A DNA stretch of 64,000 nt from CAIKMD01 sp036501365 (GTDB lineage Bacteria > Pseudomonadota > Alphaproteobacteria > ATCC43930 > CGMCC-115725): NCBI GenBank assembly GCA_036501365.1, contig DASYAL010000087.1, positions 1-64,000 on the forward strand. The letters run 5' to 3'. The position numbers and the translations under genes are program-made. The notes beneath the pieces were generated by a model. It saw nothing but the letters and a program-made list of their open reading frames with translations. It was not told the DNA's origin and did not search any database. Below are positions 1 through 7,907 of this stretch, one piece after another; the stretch's first letter is position 1; every line of letters begins with the position of its first letter.

Positions 1-171
1 GGCCTCAGGATCGACGCGCGCTGCCGCGTCTTCGATCTCCAAGGCGTGGCGATCCCCGGGCTTTACTGCGGCGGCGAGAGCGCCGGCGGTTTCAGCCTGC
101 ACGGCCTCGCGCGCTGCCTCGTCCAGGGGCTGATCGCCGGCCGCGACGCCGCGGCCGCGAAAGCGGAGTAG
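1..171 (+). CDS. FAD-dependent oxidoreductase, C-terminal fragment
   Basis: This frame is open from the left edge and ends at TAG 169-171, giving the last 56 residues of a longer protein. The motif PGLYCGGESAGG followed by HGLARCL and an AGRDAA tail is the C-terminal FAD-contacting segment of the fumarate reductase/3-ketosteroid dehydrogenase flavoprotein family (FAD_binding_2). In that family this region closes the FAD site. The substrate cannot be judged from the fragment. It converges on the next gene with only 13 bp between the two stops. Confidence 0.75.
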   Translation, partial: GLRIDARCRVFDLQGVAIPGLYCGGESAGGFSLHGLARCLVQGLIAGRDAAAAKAE

Positions 172-184
172 CCGGAAGGCTTTT

Positions 185-1144
185 TCAGCACCCTGCCAGC
201 GCCAGTGCCGCGGGATCGAACAGGCGGCGGAAATCGACCGGCGCGGGCGTGAGGTACTGGTCCGCGGCGAAGCGCATCATCGCCGCGAGCGCGGTTTCGT
301 TATGGGCGAGGTCGTAAGCGAAGTATTCGTCGCCCATCAGCGCGCGCTGCTCCTCCAAAAGCTGCGTCACCCAGGACAGCACCAGCACCTGCGGGTCGGA
401 GCCGGCGATGGCCTCGATGGCGATGTCGCGGGCGCGGCGGAAGGCTTTGAGCAGGGCCACCGGCGCCTCGGGGTGGCGCGCGACAAACGCGGCGCGCAAC
501 GTCACGATATGGCTGATCGGGAAAATGCCGGTCGCTTTGAAATACGCTTGCTCCTCGCGCTTGGAATCGCGGAAGAGGCGCCGCGTGCTGCCGTCGCGGC
601 GGGTGATCGAAGGCGGGACGTTGGGATCGATCAGCGCGTCGAGCTCGCCCGCCACGAGCAGCTCGTCGAGCTCGCCGGAGGGTCCCGCGGGATGCCGCTT
701 GCGCTCGGGCAGATACTCGATCCCGATCTGCGGCGGCAGCTTGGTCTTGTCGGCGCGCGCCGCAACCCAGCGGATCGCTGCGAGATCGAGCCCGTAGTGA
801 TGCTGCAGGGCGCCGCGCGCCCAGACGCCCGCGGTGTTGGCCCAATTGATGATGCCGACGCGCTTGCCGAGGAGATCGCGCGGCGTCTCGATCCCGGCGC
901 GCGGGTTGACGAAAATATAGCTGTGGCGGAATTTGCGGTTGGGGAAGGCGGGGATCGAGATGCAACCGGGCTCGCCGTCGAAATTCAGCATCCGCGCGGC
1001 AAAGCCGCAATCCCAGGCATCCGCATCGGCCTCGCTCGCGACCAATTGCAACGCGAAGCCCTCGATCGGCACCGTGCCGTCGGTGATCGGCCGATTGGTG
1101 TCGATGGTCGGCTCGCGGAAATGCAGGCGGATGGTCGCGGTCAT
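185..1144 (-). CDS. Pht5-like PBP2-fold protein (4,5-dihydroxyphthalate decarboxylase family)
   Basis: A 319-residue protein with no signal peptide. The pattern FVNPRAGIETPRDLLGKRVGI, then WARGALQHHYGLD and LLVAGELDALIDP, is that of the periplasmic-binding-protein type 2 fold as found in the 4,5-dihydroxyphthalate decarboxylase (Pht5) group. Members are annotated either as decarboxylases or as ABC-transporter binding proteins. The lack of an export signal favours a cytoplasmic enzyme. ATG 1144 is preceded by GAGGGA 8 nt upstream. The palindrome at 1180-1237 lies in its promoter region. A convergent FAD oxidoreductase suggests aromatic-acid metabolism, but the exact substrate is unknown. Confidence 0.7.
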   Translation of the reverse strand: MTATIRLHFREPTIDTNRPITDGTVPIEGFALQLVASEADADAWDCGFAARMLNFDGEPGCISIPAFPNRKFRHSYIFVNPRAGIETPRDLLGKRVGIINWANTAGVWARGALQHHYGLDLAAIRWVAARADKTKLPPQIGIEYLPERKRHPAGPSGELDELLVAGELDALIDPNVPPSITRRDGSTRRLFRDSKREEQAYFKATGIFPISHIVTLRAAFVARHPEAPVALLKAFRRARDIAIEAIAGSDPQVLVLSWVTQLLEEQRALMGDEYFAYDLAHNETALAAMMRFAADQYLTPAPVDFRRLFDPAALALAGC

Positions 1145-1179
1145 GGCGGGATTCCCTCGCAGGACATAGCGCGGTTCCT

Positions 1180-1237
1180 AGAGCACGATCGCATCGAAAA
1201 GAAGCCGGGCTTCTTTTCGATACGTGAATCGTGCTCT
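1180..1237. repeat. Family D nested palindrome, copy 1
   Basis: Outer arms AGAGCACGAT (1180-1189) and ATCGTGCTCT (1228-1237) enclose inner arms ATCGAAAAGAAG and CTTCTTTTCGAT around a four-base loop. The same design recurs at 4861-4919, truncated at 10079-10117, and as one outer arm at 16345-16356. It lies just upstream of the Pht5-like gene. Confidence 0.85.
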
Positions 1238-1319
1238 CGATTCAAAAACTTAACGGCGGGCGGATAGCTTTTGCGGATTTTGTTCCTGTTATGTTCTAGA
1301 CGGCAGACCGCTGGCTTGC

Positions 1320-1447
1320 TATAACCCCGGCACGCGGGGGATACCGTGCTCGCCCATCGGGCACGGCGTCCCCCGCGCATAATTCCAACATTCTTGGCCG
1401 TCTTTTTTGGTCAAACGACTAGCCCGCGTTCTCGCGGGCTTTTTCGT
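1320..1447 (+). ncRNA. Candidate small non-coding RNA with terminator
   Basis: The gap between two leftward genes holds a self-contained rightward transcription unit. It has a -10-like TATAAC (1320-1325), a long 5' hairpin (arms GCGGGGGA and TCCCCCGC, inner arms CCGTGC and GCACGG, about 1334-1377), a weak middle hairpin (TTGGCC with GGTCAA, about 1395-1412) and a strong intrinsic terminator. No start codon with a plausible reading frame lies inside. The -35 is weak. The predicted transcript is about 115 nt. I do not recognise the family. Confidence 0.4.
1421..1447 (+). terminator. Rho-independent terminator
   Basis: AGCCCGCG and CGCGGGCT form a perfect 8-bp stem with a four-base TTCT loop, followed by TTTTCGTTT. 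The T-tract lies on the right, so it terminates rightward transcription, although no rightward protein gene lies upstream. It is the 3' end of the candidate small RNA. Confidence 0.8.
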
Positions 1448-1462
1448 TTCTCCGCAGCCGCG

Positions 1463-2446
1463 TCAACGCGCCGCTTTCGGCAGGAACGCCTCGGTATAGA
1501 GCGCGGTCATGTCGGGCGGCGTGTCGACCAGCTTCTGATCGACGAAGGCGCGCTTCAGGTTGGCGAGCGATTCCGCATCGAATTTGCAATCGCGGCTGAA
1601 CTTGCTCGCGGTGAGATCGTATTCCTTCGTCATCACGTTTTCGGAATAGCCCGTGACCTCGCTTTCGATCTTGACCGTCTCCGCCTTGTGCGTCGTGAGG
1701 TAGTCGATCGTCTCGAGCCAGGCGGCGAGGAAGCGGCGCAACCCATCGGGATCGCTGTCGATGAAATGCTGGCTCGCATAGGTCGTGCTCGCGGCGATAT
1801 TGCCGACGAAATCCGACGCCGATACCAGCAGCCGGCCTTCCTTCTTCTCTTCCCAATTGAAGACGTTCGACGTGACCGAGAGATCGGCGTCGATGGCGTT
1901 GGTGCGGAAAGCGGCGATGACCGCGGCGGCGCCGTTGCCGATGGCGACGGAGGTGACGCCATCCGCGCCCCAGCCCTCGTGCTGGTTGATTTGCTTGGCG
2001 AGCCAGTCGGTGAGCGAGCCCGCGCTCGAAATGCCGATCTTCTTGCCCTTGAGCTGGTCGAGGGTACGGACCGGCGAATTATAGGGCACGGCGATGCCGA
2101 TGAAGGGAATAGGCGAGAGCCCATCGCATACCGCCATCATCGGCGCGCCTTTGGCGACGAGCGCCATCTCGGTGCCGGCGCCGAGACCGATATCGATGGC
2201 GCCGGCGGTGATCGCCTGCGACAGCTTGCTGCCGCCCGTGAAGTCCGAGATTTTGAGCTCGAGCCCGTGTTTCTTGAAGATGCCGACGCGGTCGCCGACA
2301 TGAACCGGCAGAAAGGAGGTCGAAGCGGCATCGGCCTTGCCGACGGTGATCGCCTCCGCGGCCGCGCTTGTCGCGCCCGACATCCATACGCATAAGCCAG
2401 CGGCCAGCGCGGCGAGAACCGGGCCGTGGCGACGTGTCTTGCTCAT
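1463..2446 (-). CDS. NitT/TauT-family substrate-binding protein
   Basis: A 327-residue exported protein. The N-terminus has basic residues, then a hydrophobic stretch ending ATSAAAEA, a normal signal peptide. The mature part carries the SsuA/THI5-like PBP2 pattern: TSFLPVHVGDRVGIFKKHGLEL, ITAGAIDIGLGAG, LKGKKIGISSAGSLTDWLAKQ and later GNGAAAVIAAFRTNAIDAD. It should bind a small organic ligand in the periplasm. ATG 2446 has AGGAGGAAG directly upstream. No permease or ATPase gene adjoins it. It may be co-transcribed with the haem-binding gene upstream, across the palindrome at 2476-2516. Confidence 0.85.
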   Translation of the reverse strand: MSKTRRHGPVLAALAAGLCVWMSGATSAAAEAITVGKADAASTSFLPVHVGDRVGIFKKHGLELKISDFTGGSKLSQAITAGAIDIGLGAGTEMALVAKGAPMMAVCDGLSPIPFIGIAVPYNSPVRTLDQLKGKKIGISSAGSLTDWLAKQINQHEGWGADGVTSVAIGNGAAAVIAAFRTNAIDADLSVTSNVFNWEEKKEGRLLVSASDFVGNIAASTTYASQHFIDSDPDGLRRFLAAWLETIDYLTTHKAETVKIESEVTGYSENVMTKEYDLTASKFSRDCKFDAESLANLKRAFVDQKLVDTPPDMTALYTEAFLPKAAR

Positions 2447-2475
2447 GGCTTCCTCCTCTGGCTTCCCACATGCGG

Positions 2476-2516
2476 CGTCATCGCGAGCCCGAGCGCGGCC
2501 CGGACTCGCGATGACG
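2476..2516. repeat. Intergenic palindrome CGTCATCGCGAG
   Basis: Arms CGTCATCGCGAG (2476-2487) and CTCGCGATGACG (2505-2516) are a perfect 12-bp inverted repeat around a GC-rich centre. It sits between two leftward genes and could fold in the mRNA. There is no T-run, so it is not a classic terminator. Confidence 0.7.
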
Positions 2517-2565
2517 AAACGTATCCGCGGTCTCCACCGAGAGCGCGCGGCAACTCAGCGGCGCG

Positions 2566-3084
2566 TCACTTCAGCGCGTCGACACCGGCTTGCGCCGCGG
2601 CGATATCGCCGTCGGAGCTCGGCGCGCCGCTGGCGCCGATGGCGCCGACGACGCGGCCTTTCACGACCAGCGGAATGCCGCCGCCGACCGCGGTCAGGCC
2701 GAGCTGGCCGACGACGGGCCGGGTTGCCAGCGCGTCCTCGAAGAATTTCGTCGGCCGGCGGAAGGCCGCCGCGCTCGATGCTTTCTCGACCGCCAGCCGC
2801 GAGGTCGAGCTGTTCGAATTGTCCATCTTCTCGAGATAGATCACGATGCCGTCCGGATCGACGATGGCGATCGCCGAGGGAAAGGCGGCTTTCGCGATGG
2901 CCGCGTCGGCGATGCGCTTCGCCTGAGCGAGGCCGATCGGCAGGCCGTAAGGCGTCGGCGCCGCGGGCGCGGCTTGCGGTGTTGCCGACGGCGCGGCTTG
3001 GCCCGGTGTCGCTTGCTGAGCGTGTGAGATGCCGGCGACCATCGCGACGCCGAGCAGCGCCGCGGCGAAAAGCGGAATGCGCAT
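2566..3084 (-). CDS. Secreted haem-binding protein, HbpS/GlcG family
   Basis: The product has 172 residues. MRIPLFAAALLGVAMVAGISHAQ is a signal peptide, followed by a Pro/Ala-rich linker to about residue 45. The GlcG/HbpS (DUF336) domain follows: LAQAKRIADAAIAKA, AIAIVDPDGIVIYLEKMD, a TAVGGGIPLVV motif and GAIGASGAPSSDGDIAAAQAGVDAL at the end. The family includes extracellular haem-binding proteins and partners of glycolate oxidase; ligand binding here is inferred. The ATG at 3084 is preferred over a TTG at 3099 because GGGGGAGG lies 5 nt upstream and the signal peptide begins cleanly. Confidence 0.85.
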   Translation of the reverse strand: MRIPLFAAALLGVAMVAGISHAQQATPGQAAPSATPQAAPAAPTPYGLPIGLAQAKRIADAAIAKAAFPSAIAIVDPDGIVIYLEKMDNSNSSTSRLAVEKASSAAAFRRPTKFFEDALATRPVVGQLGLTAVGGGIPLVVKGRVVGAIGASGAPSSDGDIAAAQAGVDALK

Positions 3085-3146
3085 GATGTCCTCCCCCAAG
3101 TTTATCGTTCGCCGCGAAGTTTACCGGCGCGCGACGCCTCTTGTCA

Positions 3147-3782
3147 TCACGGCTGCGTCATCGGCCTGGTGGTGCGGAAAAGGATGGCCTCGCCGCCGAG
3201 GAAGAGCGCCACCACCGCGACGGCGCCCGGCCAGCCGGCGAGCTCGTCGCCGAAGCGCGCGCCGACATAGAGCAGCACGACGAAGCCGAGCGCCATGCCC
3301 GGCGCGCCGGCGGCGCGGTGCAGCGGGCCTTGGTGATAGCCGATCCAGAAGGCGATGCGGTTGACGATCCAGACGGCCGCGGTCGCGACCACCGCGCGCA
3401 TCGCCGCGCCGCTGTCGCAATACCAGGCGAGGCCGAGAAGCCCGGGCAGGAACACCATGAGCTGCTCGAGCGTGTGCTCCAGATAGCGCAGGTTGATGGT
3501 CATCCGCCGCGTCGTGAAGCCGGCAAGGGGATCGATCGCCGGCGACTGGAAGCGCTCATGCGCCACCGCCTCGATCGCCATCACGAAGCTAAAGAGGATC
3601 GCGACGCAGCCGCATTTCAGCGCGAAGACCAGCCGCGCGAGCGGCGCGTCCATGCCGGCGAGCGGCGGCACTAGGAAATAGATCGCGAGCCACAGCGCCG
3701 CCGAGACCGCGAAGGCGAGCGCGATTTCGACCATGAGTCCCGCGCGCTGGCGCGCGACCCCTTTCGTGGTTGAGGGGCTCAT
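3147..3782 (-). CDS. MAPEG-family integral membrane protein
   Basis: The product has 211 residues with about five hydrophobic segments. RYLEHTLEQLMVFLPGLLG and NRIAFWIGYHQGPLHRAAG are the conserved MAPEG core (membrane-associated eicosanoid/glutathione metabolism). In bacteria the function is usually unknown, although some members bind glutathione. The ATG at 3782 overlaps the TGA of the upstream TAXI gene as ATGA, so the two are translationally coupled. That pairing is odd, because TAXI proteins normally sit with TRAP membrane subunits. The same frame runs open far upstream to 4940, but that stretch is antisense or shadow coding. Confidence 0.8.
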   Translation of the reverse strand: MSPSTTKGVARQRAGLMVEIALAFAVSAALWLAIYFLVPPLAGMDAPLARLVFALKCGCVAILFSFVMAIEAVAHERFQSPAIDPLAGFTTRRMTINLRYLEHTLEQLMVFLPGLLGLAWYCDSGAAMRAVVATAAVWIVNRIAFWIGYHQGPLHRAAGAPGMALGFVVLLYVGARFGDELAGWPGAVAVVALFLGGEAILFRTTRPMTQP

Positions 3783-4981
3783 GGCGGCGGGCTCGCCGGC
3801 AAGGCCATGCCGCGCTCGGCGTAGTAGCGCGCGGCGCCGGGATGGAGCGGGATCGCGACGCCATCGAGCGCCGTCTCGAGGCGGATGGCGCGGCCGGCGG
3901 GATGACCGCGATCGAGCAAGCGCCGCGTCGCGTCCTGCCACAGCGCCTTGGTGATCCCATAGACGAGTTCCTCGGGTACCGCGGCGCTCACGATAAAGAG
4001 CGCCGGCACCGCGACGGTCGCGGTCGCGGCATCGATGCCGGGATAGGTCGCGCCGGGAATGGTCGCCGCGGTGAGGAACGGATAGGTGTCGAGCAGCGCG
4101 TCGCGCGCCTTGCCGGCGACGGCAACGAGACGCAGCTTCTGCACCGCGGCGGCGTCGGCGATCGCCGGCACCGGCGGGCCGCCGATGATGAACAACGCGT
4201 CGAGCTTGCCTTGCTCGATGAGCGCGGCGGCTTCCGCGAGACTCTGATAGCCGGCTTTCACGCTGCATTCCGGCAGCGCGATCGCGGCGAGCACCAGCCG
4301 CGCCTCGGCGAGCGTGCCCGAGCCGGGCTCGCCGAGCACGACCTTCTTGCCCTTGAGGTCGCCGAGCGTGCGCACAGCCGAGCCGATGCGCGCGACGACA
4401 TGCACGGTCTCGGGATAGAGCGCGGCGATGGCGCGGAGATTGCGGATCGCGCCGGTCTTGGCGAGGAGCGCGGCGAGGGTCGGCACCGGCGGCGCGGCGC
4501 CGCGCTTGCAGCCCTTGCCGGGCGCAAACGCCGGCGCCTTGCCGAGATAGGCCCAGCGCGCGACATCGGCTTGCACGAAAGCCGCTTCGAGCTGGCCTTG
4601 CCCGACCGCGAGCGCGTTGGCGACCGAGCCGTCGGTCGCCAGCGCGACCGCGACCAGGCCCTCGACGCCGCAATTGCCGCCGCGCTCGCAATCGCGCGCG
4701 CCGGCGGGCTTGCTGATCGCGTTGGCGATCTCGGCGCCGAGCTGGAAATAGGTGCCGGTCGCCGCCGCGGTGCCGATGCGGAAAAAGCGCGGCGCCTCTT
4801 CCGCCGGCGCCCGCGGCGTCAGCGTCAGCAGCGCCAGAGCGGTGAGCGCGAGGCGGCGGGGAGCACGATCGTTTCGAAAAGAAGCTGCACGCTTCTTTTC
4901 GAAACGTGAATCGTGCTCTCGATTCAGAAATATAGACCATGATTCACGCACGAGACGGAATCGGATTCGATTCCGTCTCAT
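3779..4981 (-). CDS. TAXI-type TRAP transporter solute-binding protein (start uncertain)
   Basis: The core FFRIGTAAATGTYFQLGAEIANAI marks the TAXI (TRAP-associated extracytoplasmic) binding family. LGDLKGKKVVLGEPGSGTLAEARLVL and LIEQGKLDALFIIGGPPVPAI support it. It should bind a solute in the periplasm. The 5' end is abnormal: the only in-frame ATG below the upstream kinase stop is 4981 (400 aa), inside a palindrome. GTG 4951 is the alternative. The hydrophobic signal segment LALTALALLTLTP is preceded by about 40 residues encoded by the C and D palindromes at 4861-4994. No TRAP DctM/DctQ genes adjoin; a MAPEG gene is coupled downstream. Confidence 0.7.
   Translation of the reverse strand: MRRNRIRFRLVRESWSIFLNREHDSRFEKKRAASFRNDRAPRRLALTALALLTLTPRAPAEEAPRFFRIGTAAATGTYFQLGAEIANAISKPAGARDCERGGNCGVEGLVAVALATDGSVANALAVGQGQLEAAFVQADVARWAYLGKAPAFAPGKGCKRGAAPPVPTLAALLAKTGAIRNLRAIAALYPETVHVVARIGSAVRTLGDLKGKKVVLGEPGSGTLAEARLVLAAIALPECSVKAGYQSLAEAAALIEQGKLDALFIIGGPPVPAIADAAAVQKLRLVAVAGKARDALLDTYPFLTAATIPGATYPGIDAATATVAVPALFIVSAAVPEELVYGITKALWQDATRRLLDRGHPAGRAIRLETALDGVAIPLHPGAARYYAERGMALPASPPP
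4861..4919. repeat. Family D nested palindrome, copy 2
   Basis: Outer arms GAGCACGAT and ATCGTGCTC enclose inner arms CGTTTCGAAAAGAAG and CTTCTTTTCGAAACG with a seven-base loop. It falls in the region encoding the N-terminus of the TAXI protein, and its left edge adjoins the codons of the hydrophobic signal segment. Confidence 0.85.
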
Positions 4982-4994
4982 GCGATCATGGTCT
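4934..4994. repeat. Family C palindrome, copy 1
   Basis: Ends AGACCATGAT and ATCATGGTCT enclose an inner inverted repeat GAGACGGAATC with GATTCCGTCTC. The second copy at 11019-11074 keeps the ends but has a different inner stem. It lies between the kinase stop and the TAXI gene and supplies the only in-frame ATG of the latter. Confidence 0.8.
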
Positions 4995-5006
4995 GGCATC
5001 GCGCCC

Positions 5007-6650
5007 TCATCCCGGCGATGGCGCGGCGGCGGCCGCGACCGGCAGGGTGAAGCGGAAGACGGTGCCGCCGCCGGGATTGTCGGCGACCTGCAACTTTTCG
5101 CCATGCGCCTCGACGATGAAGCGGCAGATCGAGAGGCCGACGCCCATGCCGCCCGCCTTGGTGGTGACGAAAGGCTGGAACAGCGTGTCGCGCAGCGCCG
5201 CCGGCAGGCCGGGACCGGTATCGGCGATGCAGAGCTCGACCTTGCCTTCCTCGGCGACGCGCGAGTTGATCGCGAGGCGGCGGCGCGGGCTCGCCGCCAT
5301 GGCCTCGGCGGCGTTGCGGATGAGATTGACCAGCACCTGCTCGATCTGGATGCGGTCGATCACCACCAGCGGCGCGCGCGGATCGAGGCTGATCGCGATC
5401 TCGACGCCGACGTTGCCGCTCGCCGCCCGCGCCACCGCGACCGCGTCCTCGATGGTCGTTGCCAGCGATTCCGCGCGCCGCTCGATCTCGCGCCGGGCGA
5501 CGAAATCCCGGAGGCGGCGGACGATGTCGCGCGCCCGCTCGCTCTGGCCGATGGTCTTGTCGATGGTCGTGGCGACTTTCTCGCCATCGCCGAGCGCGGC
5601 AAGCCGCTGCAGCGCGCTCAAATAGTTGCCGATCGCGGCGAGCGGCTGGTTGACCTCGTGGATCAGCGTGGTGACGACATGGCCGAGATCGCTCACCCGC
5701 GAGAGATGCGACAGCATCGCCTCCATCTCGGTCAGGCGGCGCTCGCGCTCGCGGCGCTCGCGGGCGATGGCGCGGGCAAGCTGCGCATGGAGCGCGGTGA
5801 TGTCGATGAGCAAAAGCACCAGCATGATGCTGGCCGCGACCACGCCGTAGAGCCGCCCGAGATAGAAGCCGAGGCTGAAGCGCGCTGGCGCGAGCATGAC
5901 GCTCAGCGCGACCTCGCACAGCCATGACCATAAAACGACGGCGAGCCAAAGATCGAGCAGCGTGCGGCGACGGCGCCACCACAGCGTGACGAGCGCGGCG
6001 AGGGCGATGAGCCACAGCGAGCCGGTAAGGTAGGGGAAGGACGCGGCGCGCTGCGTCGCGCTCGCCATCACCCGCGGCATCAGCGTCGCGCCCGCCGTCG
6101 CGGCCAACGTCAGGAGCACGACCAAAAGCGCGGTTCCCAGCGCGGCGGCGAAGATGCGGTAGCGCACCCGGCCGCTCGGCACGCGCTTGCCGCGATCGTT
6201 CCGGGGCTCGAGCGCATAGGCGATCACCGCGAGCGGAAAGCCGACATGCCAGAAGACATAGAGCCAAGCCGCGCTGCTGACACCGGCGCCGATGAGGCCG
6301 TCCGGCGCAAACACGCCGGGAAAGGCCAGCATGTGCGGAAAGACGATCAGCGCGGTGAAGAGATAGGCGGTGGCGAGCAGCAACAGCGAGCCCGTCCGGA
6401 GGATCGCGAATTGCGCGAAGAGCAGCGCCGAGGTGATCGCGTCCTCGACGATCACCACGGATTCGTAGGCGGGGATGAACGCGTCGGTGCGCCCGAGCGG
6501 CATGACGGCGAAGGGGGCGGTGACGAAGAAGGCGGCACCGAGAATCAGCACGACCGCCAGGGCGATGCGGCGCTGCGCGCGGCCGGCCGGCCTGGTGGAG
6601 AGGAAGATCTGCGGTTGGGCGGTCTCCGCCACGGCATCACCGGTCGGCAA
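5007..6650 (-). CDS. MASE4 sensor histidine kinase
   Basis: The product has 547 residues. An N-terminal block of about eight hydrophobic helices (residues 28-290) contains PLGRTDAFIPAYESVVIVEDAI, typical of the MASE4 integral-membrane sensor domain. A short coiled coil follows. The FixL-like HisKA box HEVNQPLAAIGNYLSAL has its phosphoacceptor His near residue 331. The HATPase domain has N-box NLIRNAAEAM, G1 IADTGPGL and MGVGLSICRFIVEAHGG-type G2. It should autophosphorylate in response to a membrane signal. No response regulator adjoins. It lies directly upstream of the TAXI/MAPEG pair on the same strand, so it may serve that pair. Confidence 0.88.
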   Translation of the reverse strand: MPTGDAVAETAQPQIFLSTRPAGRAQRRIALAVVLILGAAFFVTAPFAVMPLGRTDAFIPAYESVVIVEDAITSALLFAQFAILRTGSLLLLATAYLFTALIVFPHMLAFPGVFAPDGLIGAGVSSAAWLYVFWHVGFPLAVIAYALEPRNDRGKRVPSGRVRYRIFAAALGTALLVVLLTLAATAGATLMPRVMASATQRAASFPYLTGSLWLIALAALVTLWWRRRRTLLDLWLAVVLWSWLCEVALSVMLAPARFSLGFYLGRLYGVVAASIMLVLLLIDITALHAQLARAIARERRERERRLTEMEAMLSHLSRVSDLGHVVTTLIHEVNQPLAAIGNYLSALQRLAALGDGEKVATTIDKTIGQSERARDIVRRLRDFVARREIERRAESLATTIEDAVAVARAASGNVGVEIAISLDPRAPLVVIDRIQIEQVLVNLIRNAAEAMAASPRRRLAINSRVAEEGKVELCIADTGPGLPAALRDTLFQPFVTTKAGGMGVGLSICRFIVEAHGEKLQVADNPGGGTVFRFTLPVAAAAAPSPG

Positions 6651-6733
6651 TGATCGAACGCGTCAAAAACCTTAAGGCGAGCCGGCGCGCGCTGGCAAGG
6701 CCGGCGCGGTGCGCGGACGCAATATGATGGTCG

Positions 6734-7777
6734 CTAGCGGGTGACTTCCAGCGCGGCGGCTTGTTCCGCTGCCGTCGTCGCGTTGTAGGGCGCTGCGTCG
6801 GTCGCCGTGCCGGCGGTATCGTCGCCGCTGGCGGTCGCTTGCAGATCCTCGACCGCGGGCGTCACCGGCGTCGGGATGCCGCTCGCCGCCAGCCCGGCCG
6901 TCTGGACCGCGTCCCAATCGACGAGATCGACGCGCTCGCCGGCGGCGGCGGCGACGCGCTGCATCAGCTCGGCGGGGGCTTTCGGCGTCATCGGCTGGTT
7001 GTAGTCGATCTCGTCCGCCTGGTCCTTCGAGGGATAGACCTGGATATAGAGCCGGCCGTCGATCCACGCCGCCATCACCGCCTGGCTGACGGTGCGCACC
7101 TGCATGCCGACCGGCACCTCGTGGAACAGCCGGTCGATATCCTCGGGATAGAGATGCATGCAGCCATGGCTGACATTGCGGCCGACGCTGTCGGGCTTGT
7201 TGGTGCCGTGGATCAGGTAATTGTTCCAGCCGAGCCGCAGCGCATAGGCGCCGAGCGGATCGTCGGGGCCGGGATAGATCGCGACCGGAAGATCGGGCCG
7301 CTCGGCGCGAATCGAGGGCGGCGGAATCCACACCGGCCCGTCCTCCTTGCGCACGACATGGGTGACGCCGAGCGGCGTCGCGCCGGCCTGGACGCCGACG
7401 CCCGTCGGATAGACTTCGACCGTCTTGCCGCCGGGCGGGTAGTAGAAGATCAGCCGCGCCGCGATGTTGATGACGATGCCGGTGCGCGGCGCGTCGGGCA
7501 GGATGAACTGGTTTGGGATGTTGATCGCCGTGCCGTCGCCCGGGAGCCACGGCTTGACGCCGGGATTGGCCACCATGAAGTCGACATAGCCGTCGTCATA
7601 TTGGCGCGCGCGGTCGAGCATCGTGTCGTCGTATTTCGTCGTCGCTGTCGTGACGGCGCCGACCGCGACGGTGTCCTTGGCGAGCGGGAATTCGGCGGCC
7701 GAGGCGGGAGCGGTTGCCGGCAAAGCGGCGGCGAGGGCGGCGAGCGAGACCAAAGAAGCGAACGCGATTCTGATCAT
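6734..7777 (-). CDS. L,D-transpeptidase (YkuD family), exported
   Basis: The product has 347 residues with a signal peptide ending PASAAE. A LysM-like stretch (GYVDFMVANPGVKPWLPGDG, then INIPNQFILPD) precedes the YkuD catalytic domain. Its motif HGTNKPDSVGRNVSHGCMHLY contains the His and the S/T-HGC nucleophile Cys. The architecture matches the ErfK/YbiS group that makes 3-3 crosslinks or attaches lipoproteins to peptidoglycan. The C-terminal 90 residues are Ala-rich and poorly conserved. The small Ala-rich lipoprotein encoded just upstream is a possible substrate, by analogy with Lpp. That link is inference. Confidence 0.88.
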   Translation of the reverse strand: MIRIAFASLVSLAALAAALPATAPASAAEFPLAKDTVAVGAVTTATTKYDDTMLDRARQYDDGYVDFMVANPGVKPWLPGDGTAINIPNQFILPDAPRTGIVINIAARLIFYYPPGGKTVEVYPTGVGVQAGATPLGVTHVVRKEDGPVWIPPPSIRAERPDLPVAIYPGPDDPLGAYALRLGWNNYLIHGTNKPDSVGRNVSHGCMHLYPEDIDRLFHEVPVGMQVRTVSQAVMAAWIDGRLYIQVYPSKDQADEIDYNQPMTPKAPAELMQRVAAAAGERVDLVDWDAVQTAGLAASGIPTPVTPAVEDLQATASGDDTAGTATDAAPYNATTAAEQAAALEVTR

Positions 7778-7841
7778 GATACCAACCCAACACCGACCCT
7801 ATACACCGGGGCTTCGCGGACGAAGCTGCCGGTGGCGTGAG

Positions 7842-7895
7842 CAAAAAAACGAAGAGCTGGACTCGCGGCGCCGCGGCGGGGCGAGTCCAGCTCTT
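7842..7895 (-). terminator. Strong rho-independent terminator (leftward)
   Basis: Arms GAGCTGGACTCG and CGAGTCCAGCTC form a perfect 12-bp stem with a GC-rich loop. Reading leftward, it is followed by TTCGTTTTTTTGC. It lies 13 bp after the stop of the lipoprotein gene and should end its short transcript before the L,D-transpeptidase gene. Confidence 0.9.
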
Positions 7896-7907
7896 TGACA
7901 GGCGAAA

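Noticed and set aside
1320..1447. tRNA or SRP RNA
   Set aside because: No cloverleaf, no TTCRA loop and no SRP GGAA/GCAG tetraloop motif in the candidate RNA.
3147..4940. One 597-residue fusion of an N-terminal region with the MAPEG protein
   Set aside because: The first 380 residues are an off-frame reading of the TAXI gene and are Arg-rich; the MAPEG protein has its own coupled ATG at 3782.
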